The translations under genes were made by a program, and so were the position numbers. Below the pieces are notes generated by a model. It did not search any database, was not told where the DNA came from, and saw nothing but the letters and a program-made list of their open reading frames with translations. A DNA stretch of 24,150 bases from BP-133 sp040756995 (GTDB lineage Bacteria; Actinomycetota; Acidimicrobiia; IMCC26256; BP-133), in contig JBFLYK010000081.1 of assembly GCA_040756995.1 (NCBI GenBank), positions 1 to 24,150 of the forward strand, written 5' to 3'. Shown piece by piece: positions 12,189-20,363 of the stretch. Position 1 is the first letter of the stretch; every line of letters begins with the position of its first letter.

Positions 12189-13160
12189 TTGACTCGGATC
12201 CTCGGTAGCCGACCGGCGCTCATCGGCACGGCCATCGCGGTCGTGGTGGCCGCCTTGCTGGTCGCCTCGGGGCAGAAGCAGGCGCTCGTGATCGGGGTGA
12301 TCACCGGCGCGGGCTACGGGCTGGTGGCGCTCGGCCTCGTGCTCATCTACAAGTCGAGCGGCGTGTTCAACTTCGCCCAGGGGGAGTTCGGGACGGTCGC
12401 CGTCTACGCGCTCTACGGCGTTCACGACCTGGCCGGCGTGCCGCTCGTGCCGGCCATGCTGGTCGGCCTCGCCGCCTCGGCGGCGATGGCCCTGGCCACG
12501 GAGCAGATCGTGATCCGGCCACTGTTCGACGCCCCCCGGGTGGCACTGCTGGTGGCCACGGCCGGCGTGTCGCTCCTGGCCATCTCCCTCGAGCTGTGGC
12601 TCGGCGAGGCCCGGCTGCGCTTCATCCAGCCGGCGCTGGGCCGCCTCGACCGCGTGTCGGTCTTCGGCATCCAGGTATCGGATCAGCGCCTGCTGGTACT
12701 GGCCGCACTGGTGATGCTGGCCGTGCTGCTCGGGCTGTTCTTCTCCCGCACCAATCTCGGACTGGCCATCCTCGGTGTGAGCCAGGAGCCGGTGGCCACC
12801 GAACTGATGGGCATCTCCGTGCGGCGCCTGTCGAGCTTCACCTGGGCGCTGACCGGCCTGCTGGCCGGGATCGCCGGAATGCTGACGGCGCCGGTGGTGG
12901 GCAGCTTCGGGCCGGGGTTCCTGACGTCCACCGCCCTGATCCCGGCCTTCACCGCCGCGGTGCTGGGCGGGATGACGAGCCTGCCGGGAGCGTTCGTCGG
13001 CGGAGTGGTGGTCGGCGTCGCCCAGAGCGTGGCGGTGAGCGCCTTCCAGGACGTCCCCGGGCTCAAGGAGATCCCCGGCCCCGGAGCGGTGATGGTGTTC
13101 GTGATCCTCGTCGGCGTGCTGGCCCTCCGCCCGCAGGGCCTGCTGGGGAAGACCTCGTGA
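12189..13160 (+). CDS. livH: Branched-chain amino acid-type ABC transporter permease (LivH family)
   Basis: This 323-residue integral membrane protein begins at TTG 12189 (TRILGSRPALIG). That is the only start close to the first membrane helix, and no good Shine-Dalgarno precedes it, so coupling to the upstream stop is likely. The LivH signature IYKSSGVFNFAQGEFGTV (53-70) follows the second helix. The ATPase-coupling loop reads LGVSQEPVATELMGISVRR, and the chain ends LALRPQGLLGKTS, as usual for the family. About eight hydrophobic segments are visible. It forms the translocation channel with LivM. Its TGA overlaps the livM GTG (GTGA, 13157-13160). Confidence 0.92.
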   Translation: MTRILGSRPALIGTAIAVVVAALLVASGQKQALVIGVITGAGYGLVALGLVLIYKSSGVFNFAQGEFGTVAVYALYGVHDLAGVPLVPAMLVGLAASAAMALATEQIVIRPLFDAPRVALLVATAGVSLLAISLELWLGEARLRFIQPALGRLDRVSVFGIQVSDQRLLVLAALVMLAVLLGLFFSRTNLGLAILGVSQEPVATELMGISVRRLSSFTWALTGLLAGIAGMLTAPVVGSFGPGFLTSTALIPAFTAAVLGGMTSLPGAFVGGVVVGVAQSVAVSAFQDVPGLKEIPGPGAVMVFVILVGVLALRPQGLLGKTS

Positions 13161-14287
13161 GTCTCGACGAGGGCGTGGACGCCCCGCCCGTCTTCGAAAG
13201 CGGCCCGGTGGCCGAGCCCATCGCGGTGGAGACCGCGCCGCCCTTCCGGCCGAGCGTCGCCGGCTGGGTGGCCCGGGGACTGGTGCTGGCGGCGGTGGCC
13301 GCCGTCGTGGTGCTCGTGCCGGCGACGGCCAGCAACGTCGACGTGCTGCGCTACTCGCAGGCCGTGATCTACGCCATCATCGGCCTGTCCCTCAACGTCC
13401 TGCTCGGCTACACCGGCCAGATCTCCTTGGGACATCAGGCGTTCGTCGGCATCGGTGCCTTCACGTCGGCCTACATGGTGACCGTCCACGGCCAGCCGTT
13501 CATCGCCGCTGTCGGCATGGCCATGGTCGTCGGCGGCCTGCAGGCCCTGTTCCTCGGGGCGGTTTCGCTGCGGATCACCGGGCTCTACTTCGCGCTCGTC
13601 ACGCTGGCCTACGGAACGATGGCCGAGGAGAGCCTGTTCAACATCCAGAGCCTCACAGGCGGGTCGGCGGGACAACCGGCGCCGAAGCCGGCGGGGTTCA
13701 CCACGGACCTCCGGTACTACTACCTGTGCCTGGCCTTCCTGGCCGCCGTGATCTGGGTGGACTGGCGGCTCATGAAGACCAAGGGCGGCCGGGCGCTGTC
13801 GGCGATCCGGGAGAACCCTCGGGTGGCGGCGACGTTCGGCACCGACGTGAAGATCTACACGCTGATGGCGTTCGTGGTGGCCGGTGTCTTCGCCGGCCTC
13901 GGGGGCGCGCTGCTGGCCCACAACGACACCTTCGTGGTGCGCGACCTGTTCAACTTCCAGCTGGCGCTGGTCTTCGTGATCATGACCGTGGTCGGTGGGT
14001 TGAGGAACCGGGCGGGGGTGGTGATCGGCTCGGCCTTCTTCGCTCTCGTCGGGCACTTCTTCGAGAAGCTGTTCCACCACGGGCTCGACCTGCCGGGGCT
14101 CAAGATTCTCCCCAAGGAGTACGCCCCGATCGTCATCGGGCCGATGCTGTTGCTGTTCACGCTGACCCGGCACCCGGGCGGGATCGGGCAGCAGATCCGG
14201 CCGGTGCAGCGCTGGCTGCGGGGCGGGCGGTTCAGCTTCAAGGACACCCACGAATCGGAAGTGCGGGTGAGCGATGTCCGTGCTTGA
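13157..14287 (+). CDS. livM: Branched-chain amino acid-type ABC transporter permease (LivM family)
   Basis: The 376-residue second permease begins at GTG 13157, within GTGA shared with the livH stop; GGGGAAG (13145-13151) lies upstream. An acidic, Pro-rich cytoplasmic N-terminus of about 35 residues precedes the first helix. Family landmarks are YAIIGLSLNVLLGYTGQISLG near residues 72-92, LRITGLYFALVTLAYG, and the coupling loop SAIRENPRVAATFGTDVKIY. A C-terminal basic tail of about 30 residues (RWLRGGRFSFKDTHESEVRV) extends beyond the last helix. It partners LivH in the channel. It overlaps livG by 14 nt. Confidence 0.93.
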   Translation: MSLDEGVDAPPVFESGPVAEPIAVETAPPFRPSVAGWVARGLVLAAVAAVVVLVPATASNVDVLRYSQAVIYAIIGLSLNVLLGYTGQISLGHQAFVGIGAFTSAYMVTVHGQPFIAAVGMAMVVGGLQALFLGAVSLRITGLYFALVTLAYGTMAEESLFNIQSLTGGSAGQPAPKPAGFTTDLRYYYLCLAFLAAVIWVDWRLMKTKGGRALSAIRENPRVAATFGTDVKIYTLMAFVVAGVFAGLGGALLAHNDTFVVRDLFNFQLALVFVIMTVVGGLRNRAGVVIGSAFFALVGHFFEKLFHHGLDLPGLKILPKEYAPIVIGPMLLLFTLTRHPGGIGQQIRPVQRWLRGGRFSFKDTHESEVRVSDVRA

Positions 14288-15061
14288 GGTGCGGGGCTGC
14301 TCGATCCGCTTCGGCGGTGTGCAGGCGGCCCGGAACGTGACGCTGCAGGCCGGCGAGTGGGAGATCGTCGGTGTCATCGGCCCCAACGGCGCCGGCAAGA
14401 CGACGACTTTCAACATCATCACCGGCTTCTACCGGCCCAACGAGGGCAGCGTCTGGTTCAAGGGCCGCGACGTGACGGGGCTCGGCGTCCACGAGCGCAC
14501 CGCGCTCGGAATGGGCCGCACGTTCCAGAACGTCGGCCTGGTGAAGAGCGCCACCGTGCGGGAGAACCTGCTCACCGCCCAGCACCTCGAAGCCGGCTAC
14601 ACCGCGCTGGAAGGGATGCTCGGCCTGCCCGCCACGTTCGCCGCCGAGCGCCGGCTCGGGCAGCGGGCGGAGGCCCTGGCCGGGATCCTCGGCCTCGACG
14701 ACCTCCTCGACACCCGGGTGGCCGGGTTGCCCTACGGCGTCTTGAAGCGGGTCGAGCTCGGCGCGGTGCTGGCCACCGATCCCGACCTGCTGCTGCTCGA
14801 CGAACCGACGTCGGGCATGGGTCCCGAGGAGGCCCACGCCTTTGGTTCGACGCTGCTCGAGCTGCGGCGGGAGTTCGACCTCACCGTGGTGATGATCGAG
14901 CACCACGTGCCGCTGGTGGCCCAGGTCTGTGACTACGTCTACTGCCTCAACTTCGGCGAGTTGCTGGCCGAGGGCACACCGGACGAGGTCCGTTCCAACC
15001 CTGAGGTGATCCGGGCCTACCTCGGCCAGGAGGCCGAGGAAGTGCTGCACGAGGAGGCCTC

Positions 15062-15065
<4 letters not shown>
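14274..15065 (+). CDS. livG: ABC transporter ATP-binding protein (LivG family)
   Basis: The 263-residue nucleotide-binding subunit has Walker A GPNGAGKTT (about 37-45), the Q-loop region GRTFQNV, a LivG-type signature LPYGVLKR, Walker B LLLLDEP, and the switch histidine in MIEHH. The family C-terminus LAEGTPDEVRSNPEVIRAYLG is present. The signature is followed by VELGAVLATDP where relatives usually have an (I/L)ARAL helix, a small divergence in the signature helix. ATP binding and hydrolysis with LivF drives import. ATG 14274 lies inside livM (14-nt overlap), and the stop overlaps livF by GTGA. All catalytic residues are present. Confidence 0.94.
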
Positions 15066-15772
<707 letters not shown>

Positions 15773-15785
15773 AAGGAACAGCTCC

Positions 15786-16286
15786 ATGAAGCTGCGGTTG
15801 AACACCCTCGGGGGGAAGCTCGGCCTGTTGTTCTGCGTCGCCGGGCTCGGTGTGATCTGGGCGGGCTGGAACGGGGCGGCCAGCTACAACGACATCCGCA
15901 AGCAGTTCCCCTACCTGATCTCGGGCGGTCTCGGCGGACTGGCGCTGGTGGTGATCGGCGCCGCGCTGCTGGTCATCCAGAGCCAGCGGGCCGACCGGGT
16001 GCAGCTCGAGGCCAATCTCGTCGAACTGCGGAACATCCTCGACCGGATGACCGGCGTGCCCGCCTCCAACGGCGTCGAGTCATCCGACGCCCGGCTCGTC
16101 GTGGCCGGGCCCAACGCCTATCACCGGCCCAGCTGCAAGCTCGTCGCCGGGCGGGACCTGCGCCGGATGCCGGTCGAACAGGCGGAGGCCGCCGGCCTCG
16201 AGCCCTGCCGCACCTGCGCCCCGGCCGAAGCGGCCGAGGTCGACCTCGCTAACCCAGGTCCAGCGAGCGGAACACGAGGCCGGTAA
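15786..16286 (+). CDS. Small two-TM protein with a C-terminal Ada-like zinc motif
   Basis: The 166 residues contain two hydrophobic helices (about 11-28 and 44-65), a short polar helix likely to be coiled coil (about 68-90), then YHRPSCKLVAGRD (112-124) and GLEPCRTC (137-144). H113/C117 and C141/C144 match the spacing of the Ada-type Cys4 zinc-binding module (YH..C...A..AGY.PC..C), which also occurs as a stand-alone domain in small bacterial proteins. It is probably membrane-anchored with the metal site in solution. ATG 15786 is preceded by AAGGA (15773-15777). It lies 13 nt after livF, so it is the last gene of the Liv block. Its 3' end overlaps the convergent DUF1015 gene by 38 bp. No function is established. 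Confidence 0.85.
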   Translation: MKLRLNTLGGKLGLLFCVAGLGVIWAGWNGAASYNDIRKQFPYLISGGLGGLALVVIGAALLVIQSQRADRVQLEANLVELRNILDRMTGVPASNGVESSDARLVVAGPNAYHRPSCKLVAGRDLRRMPVEQAEAAGLEPCRTCAPAEAAEVDLANPGPASGTRGR

Positions 16287-17502
16287 GCGGCTTCGGCTGG
16301 AAGAACGTCGTCTTCGGCGGCATGCGGGCGCCGGCATCGGCCACCGCCGCGATCTGGTCCACGGTGGGTGCCCGAAGGAGGACGGCGGCGTCGGCCCCGC
16401 CTTTCGCCACCAGGGCCGACACGGCGAAGGCGTCGTTGCGGTAGTCGACCTCCGGGATCTCCACGGAGGCGGCCATGCGGTTCACCATCACGTTGAACAG
16501 GACGGCGTCGACGTCGTGCAGGGGCTTGGGCAGCGACTCGAGCAGGGGTCGGAGGACAGCGGGCTTCGGTGTCAACAGCGCGATGCCCGGGCCGTCGATG
16601 AGACCCATCGACTGCGTGCGCTCCATCTCGGCCAGGAGGTTCTTCACGTTGTCGGGATTGTTGGCCCCCATGGGGGCGACGTCCCCCACGAAATTGAACT
16701 TGCCCTTGAAGTGGGCGCTGGCCCCCCGCAGCAGCCGGTGGATCGGCCGGATCATGAGCTGGTCGTCGGTCATTTCGACGATCAGGGCCATGATCCGGTC
16801 GGCGCCGGGGTCCTCCACGCCGGCCGCCCGCTGCTCCTCCTGGTAGGCGAGGGCCGTCTCGTAGCGGTGGTGGCCGTCGGCGATCAGGAGCGGGGCTTCG
16901 CCGATCATTCTCCGGATCTCGTCGACGACGTCACCGGCGATCGGGAAGAGGCAGTGCTCGACACCGTCCTCGTCGACACAGGACGCCGCCGCACCGCCGG
17001 CGGCGATGACCGGCTCGAACAGTGCGGAGAGGCCCTCGGCCGGCGAGAGCGCCCATACCGGATCGAGGTTGGCCCGCACCGCCCGGAGCAACTCGAGCCG
17101 GTCGCTCTTGGCCTTGGGAAGCGTCTTCTCGTGCGGGACCACCTCCTCGGCGTCCAGCGGCGCGAGCTCCAGCGCGCCGATCACCCCGGTCATGCGCCGG
17201 GGGGCGCCGGCCTCGTCGGTGAACGTCATCCGGTACACGTAGAGGTGCGGCTCATCGGGGGCGAGAACGCCCTCCGCCTGCCAGGCGTCGAACGTCGCCC
17301 GGGCCTGCCGGTAGCGGTCCCCGGGCTCCACATCGCGTGGGAGAATGAGGCGGACGGCGTTGTGCGGATGGGCAGCCTCCAGCCGCGCCCGGCCCTCCTC
17401 GTCGATGACGTCGTAGGGCGGAGCTGTCAGCGCGCCGAGATCTGCGTCGAGCGCGCCAAGTTGGTAACGGAGGCCGGGAAAGGGGAAGAGATCGGGCACC
17501 AT
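16249..17502 (-). CDS. DUF1015 family protein
   Basis: The 417 residues match the DUF1015 family along their length: FPFPGLRYQ near the N-terminus, TAPPYDVIDEEGRARLE (about 27-43), AVRLILPRDVEPGD, then the hallmark LIADGHHRYETALAYQEE near the middle. The family is widespread, cytosolic and enzyme-like (conserved GHHR), but I know of no firmly established reaction. ATG 17502 was chosen because GGGGAG lies just upstream on this strand; GTG 17499 is the next codon and equally possible. The start overlaps the start of the divergent TPR gene within CATG. The 3' end overlaps the zinc-motif gene by 38 bp. Confidence 0.9.
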   Translation of the reverse strand: MVPDLFPFPGLRYQLGALDADLGALTAPPYDVIDEEGRARLEAAHPHNAVRLILPRDVEPGDRYRQARATFDAWQAEGVLAPDEPHLYVYRMTFTDEAGAPRRMTGVIGALELAPLDAEEVVPHEKTLPKAKSDRLELLRAVRANLDPVWALSPAEGLSALFEPVIAAGGAAASCVDEDGVEHCLFPIAGDVVDEIRRMIGEAPLLIADGHHRYETALAYQEEQRAAGVEDPGADRIMALIVEMTDDQLMIRPIHRLLRGASAHFKGKFNFVGDVAPMGANNPDNVKNLLAEMERTQSMGLIDGPGIALLTPKPAVLRPLLESLPKPLHDVDAVLFNVMVNRMAASVEIPEVDYRNDAFAVSALVAKGGADAAVLLRAPTVDQIAAVADAGARMPPKTTFFQPKPLTGLVFRSLDLG

Positions 17503-17917
17503 GGCTCCCCGAGTGGGTGACGGCCCCGGTTCTAGCACAGCTCCAGAAGGCCGCCCGGAGGGCGAGGGGGAGGCCTACGTCCGCTTCCAGGAGGGCAGCC
17601 GGCTGCTCGACTCCGGCAACAGCCACGCCGCCGTCGTGGCCCTCGAACGGGCCCGGGAGCTCGAACCGGAAAAGGGCTCCATCCGGGAGGCGCTGGCCCG
17701 GGCCTACTTCCGGTCGCAGCGGGTGGAGGCGGCCCGGGTGGAGTTCGAGAAAGTGCTCGAGCTCGACCCGGTCAACGACTACGCCCACTTCGGGCTCGGG
17801 CTGTGCCTGCTCCGCAAGGGCGACCGGACCGGCGCCCGGGGTCACCTCAAGATGGCCACGATCATGCGCCCCGACGACGAGGCCTACCAGGAAGCCCTCC
17901 GTCAGGCGTCGGCCTAG
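17501..17917 (+). CDS. Small TPR-repeat protein
   Basis: The 138 residues hold a Gly/Pro/Glu-rich N-terminus (1-24) and three consecutive TPR units: about 25-58 (EGSRLLDSGNSHAAVVALERARELEP), 59-92 (EALARAYFRSQRVEAARVEFEKVLELDP) and 93-126 (HFGLGLCLLRKGDRTGARGHLKMATIMRP). The LDP/LEP turns are typical. No signal peptide or membrane helix is seen, so it is probably a cytoplasmic adaptor. A TPR-like gene occupies the same position beside a HAD phosphatase and tlyA in mycobacteria (Rv1691), which supports orthology by context. ATG 17501 overlaps the DUF1015 start; GTG 17513 is an alternative. The HAD stop lies 10 nt beyond its stop, convergent. Confidence 0.88.
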   Translation: MAPRVGDGPGSSTAPEGRPEGEGEAYVRFQEGSRLLDSGNSHAAVVALERARELEPEKGSIREALARAYFRSQRVEAARVEFEKVLELDPVNDYAHFGLGLCLLRKGDRTGARGHLKMATIMRPDDEAYQEALRQASA

Positions 17918-17927
17918 ATCGGGGGCG

Positions 17928-18707
17928 TCAGGTCAGGCTGCTGATCACGCTGTCGGCGACGGCCGCCAGGCTGGGGCCGACGAAGGCGGCGTCGTGGTCG
18001 GCCGGCTCGTCCCCGGAGAGCGTGGCCGATGAGACGACCAGGGCGAACGGCCAGCCGAGCGCCGCGGCCAGGGCCCCGTCGGTCGACGGCCGGTCGCCGG
18101 CGATCACCCCCCGATCCCCGAAGCGGTCCCCCACCAGCGCCACCGTCGGCGGCTCGGGCTTGCCGGCCACCTCCGCCCGGCGCCCGGCGGCCGTGGCCAC
18201 GGCCGCCACGAGCGAGCCGTTGCCCGGCAGGAGCCCGTCCGGCGCCGGATAGGTGGCGTCGAGGTTGGTGGCCACGAACCGGGCTCCGGCCCGGATGGCG
18301 GCCGAGGCCCGGTCGAGCCGGTCGAAATCGAACGTGCGGTGCCAGCCGACCACCACCGCCTCGGCCGGACCGGCATCGACGACTTCGAAGCCTCGGGCTT
18401 CGAGCGCCTCGACGACCCCCGGACCGCTGCAGGCCAGGATCTTCGACCCCGGCGCCAGGTCGGCGGCCAGGAGGTTGGCGGCGGCCAGGGCGCTGGTCAG
18501 CACCTCGGAGGGATCGGCCTCCACACCGAGCCGGCCGAGCTTCTCGACGTAACCGGCCACCGGCAGGCTGGAGTTGTTGGTCATGAACCCGACGGCCAGC
18601 CCGGCGGCCCGGAACCGGGCGACCGCCTCGGCCGCGCCCGGTAGCGGCTCGTCGCCGAGCCACAGCACACCGTCGAGATCGAGGACAACGGCCGCCGGCC
18701 GGGACAC
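17928..18707 (-). CDS. HAD superfamily IIA hydrolase (NagD-like phosphatase)
   Basis: The 259 residues show all HAD motifs: VVLDLDGVLW with nucleophile Asp10 and Asp12, MTNNSS (42-47), GKPEP (182-186) with the motif III lysine, and the acidic GDRPSTDG (204-211). The C2A cap landmark FVATNLDATYP (144-154) places it in subfamily IIA. Relatives dephosphorylate small phosphates. The positional equivalent in M. tuberculosis, Rv1692, is described as a glycerol-3-phosphate phosphatase, so a similar role is a reasonable but unproved guess. It starts at GTG 18707 directly after the rhomboid TGA, with GGAGG (plus strand 18714-18718) 6 nt upstream, so the two genes form one operon. Confidence 0.92.
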   Translation of the reverse strand: MSRPAAVVLDLDGVLWLGDEPLPGAAEAVARFRAAGLAVGFMTNNSSLPVAGYVEKLGRLGVEADPSEVLTSALAAANLLAADLAPGSKILACSGPGVVEALEARGFEVVDAGPAEAVVVGWHRTFDFDRLDRASAAIRAGARFVATNLDATYPAPDGLLPGNGSLVAAVATAAGRRAEVAGKPEPPTVALVGDRFGDRGVIAGDRPSTDGALAAALGWPFALVVSSATLSGDEPADHDAAFVGPSLAAVADSVISSLT

Positions 18708-19490
18708 TCAGTACCTCCGGCCGCCGAAGCCCCAGTCGGGCGGCGGTGGCGACGGCCCCCGGGGCGGCGACGGCTGCGCGGTGGCCCGGAGGAACAGGCC
18801 GACCGCCGCCCCGAAGATGAAGCCGCCGATGTGGGCGGCGACGGCCACGCCGGTGTTGGGGTTGGTGAAGAACTGCATCACGAACCACAGCAGCAGGACG
18901 ACGAAGGCCGGCAGGTAGAGGAACTGCAGAAAGATGAACAGCGGCACGATCGTCAGGATCCGGGCGTGCGGATAGAGCACCAGGTAGGCGCCCATGACCC
19001 CGGCGATGGCCCCGGAGGCGCCGACGACCGGCACCGTCGAGTTGGGCTGGGTGGCGATGTGGGCCAGCGAGGCCGCCACCCCCGCCGCCAGGTAGAACAC
19101 GGCGTAGCCGATGGTGCCGAGGCGCTCCTCGATGTTGTTGCCGAAGACCCACAGGAACAGCATGTTGCCCAGCACATGCAGCCAGGAGCCGTGGAGGAAG
19201 ATCGACACGACCACGGCCAGGAACACGTTCTTGTCCGGGAAGGGCTCGATCGAACCGGGCAGCCCGGGAATCATCAACTGCCCGTCGCACTGCTGAGACA
19301 GGTTGTTGGAGATCGGCTCGGCGTGGACCACCTCGCAGGGAATGGCGGCGTGCCGGGCCAGGAACTCCACCTCCTCACCGGACTGGTGAGGCTGGACGGC
19401 GGCGAAGATGTAGAGGCAGGCGGCGATGATGGCGATCGTGAGGAGCGGTTTCGCCCGGGTGGGGTTGTCGTCCCGGAGGGGGATCACCAT
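18708..19490 (-). CDS. Rhomboid family intramembrane serine protease
   Basis: The 260-residue membrane protein has the rhomboid landmarks FLHGSWLHVLGNMLFLWVFG (98-117), VVGASGAIAGVMGAY (155-169) with catalytic Ser159, and VAAHIGGFIFG (217-227) with catalytic His220. An N-terminal helix (about 15-32), a loop of about 60 residues with two cysteines (C52, C68), and further helices follow. The C-terminal tail is Pro/Gly-rich (PPRGPSPPPP). It cleaves transmembrane substrates within the bilayer; the substrate is unknown. ATG 19490 has no Shine-Dalgarno but has TAGTCT 8 nt upstream, suggesting a leaderless mRNA. It is the first gene of a two-gene operon with the HAD phosphatase, divergent from tlyA. 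Confidence 0.93.
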   Translation of the reverse strand: MVIPLRDDNPTRAKPLLTIAIIAACLYIFAAVQPHQSGEEVEFLARHAAIPCEVVHAEPISNNLSQQCDGQLMIPGLPGSIEPFPDKNVFLAVVVSIFLHGSWLHVLGNMLFLWVFGNNIEERLGTIGYAVFYLAAGVAASLAHIATQPNSTVPVVGASGAIAGVMGAYLVLYPHARILTIVPLFIFLQFLYLPAFVVLLLWFVMQFFTNPNTGVAVAAHIGGFIFGAAVGLFLRATAQPSPPRGPSPPPPDWGFGGRRY

Positions 19491-19498
19491 GCCGGGGC

Positions 19499-19521
19499 AG
19501 ACTAGGCGACGCTGGTAACCT
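19499..19521. promoter_or_regulatory. Divergent core promoters of the rhomboid and tlyA genes
   Basis: On the minus strand TAGTCT (19504-19499) stands 8 nt before the rhomboid ATG. On the plus strand TAACCT (19516-19521) stands 5 nt before an in-frame GTG (19527) and 41 nt before ATG 19563 of tlyA. The two -10 boxes are only 11 bp apart, so polymerase bound at one should block the other. Neither has a clear -35. Confidence 0.35.
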
Positions 19522-19562
19522 CGGCCGTGCTGCGAGCGAAGGAGCACAGATCGGGCGAGACC

Positions 19563-20363
19563 ATGCGCCGCCGGCTTGACCTCGAGCTCGTGCGGCGGGG
19601 GCTGACGGACTCCCGGGCCCGGGCGCAGGAAGCCATCGAAGCCGGGCTCGTCCTCGTCTCGGGGACGAGGGCCGACCGGGCCGGGCGTCTGGTGTCCCCC
19701 GACGAGCCCGTCCACCTCGAACGCCCGCCGACGCGCTTCGTCTCCCGGGGCGGGGAGAAGCTCGACGCCGCGCTCGACCGGTTCGGAATCGACGTCGCCG
19801 GGCGGCGGGCGCTCGATGCCGGTGCCTCCACGGGCGGGTTCACCGACTGCCTGCTGCAACGGGGCGCGGCGGCGGTGGTGGCGGCCGACGTCGGCACCGG
19901 CCAGCTGGCCTGGTCGTTGCGCAACGACCCGCGGGTGACGGTGAAGGAGCGCTGCAATGTCCGCCACCTCACGCTGACCGACGTCGGCGGCGCACCCGTC
20001 GATCTCGTCGTGGCCGACCTGTCGTTCATCTCCCTGCGGCTGGTCGCCCCGGCCCTGGCCGGCGTGGCCCGCGACGGCGCCGACGCCGTCTTCCTCATCA
20101 AGCCGCAGTTCGAGGCCGGACGGGCCCAGGTCCGCCGGGGCGGGCTGGTCACCGACCCGGCCGTCCACCGCACCGTCCTGGAAGAGGTGATCGTCGCCCT
20201 GGCCGGCGACGGGCTGACCCCGATGGCGGTCATGCCCTCGCCGCTGCGGGGCACGTCGGGCAACATCGAATTCCTCGGCCACTTCCGCGTCCGTAGCGGT
20301 CCCTGTGGCCCGGCACTCGACCCGGCCGTGCTGGACGCCGCCGTGGAGGAGGCGCACCGGTGA
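19563..20363 (+). CDS. tlyA: TlyA family rRNA (cytidine-2'-O)-methyltransferase
   Basis: The 266 residues have an S4 RNA-binding domain (RRRLDLELVRRGLTDSRARAQ..., 2-60), a linker ending RFVSRGGEKL (58-67), and a FtsJ-like methyltransferase domain with SAM motif DAGASTGGFTD (85-95). Lys66, Asp152, Lys180 and Glu236 fit the K-D-K-E tetrad. TlyA methylates cytidines in 16S and 23S rRNA, and its loss gives capreomycin resistance in mycobacteria. ATG 19563 gives the family-typical N-terminus. GTG 19527, 5 nt after a TAACCT box, is a possible leaderless start adding 12 residues. It heads the tlyA-nadK-steA-steB-murJ block and overlaps nadK by GTGA. Confidence 0.95.
   Translation: MRRRLDLELVRRGLTDSRARAQEAIEAGLVLVSGTRADRAGRLVSPDEPVHLERPPTRFVSRGGEKLDAALDRFGIDVAGRRALDAGASTGGFTDCLLQRGAAAVVAADVGTGQLAWSLRNDPRVTVKERCNVRHLTLTDVGGAPVDLVVADLSFISLRLVAPALAGVARDGADAVFLIKPQFEAGRAQVRRGGLVTDPAVHRTVLEEVIVALAGDGLTPMAVMPSPLRGTSGNIEFLGHFRVRSGPCGPALDPAVLDAAVEEAHR

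Noticed and set aside
13157..14287. Longer livM beginning upstream inside livH (near 12596)
   Set aside because: The extra N-terminal sequence is an Arg/Pro/Gly-rich shadow of livH; GTG 13157 in the GTGA overlap gives a normal LivM N-terminus.
12683..14422. 579-codon open frame antisense to livH/livM
   Set aside because: Same explanation: it covers two well-supported membrane-protein genes and shows no domain.
18708..20357. Rhomboid gene extended across tlyA to about 20357
   Set aside because: The extension is antisense to tlyA and has no membrane or domain character; ATG 19490 precedes a normal rhomboid N-terminus and has a -10-like box upstream.
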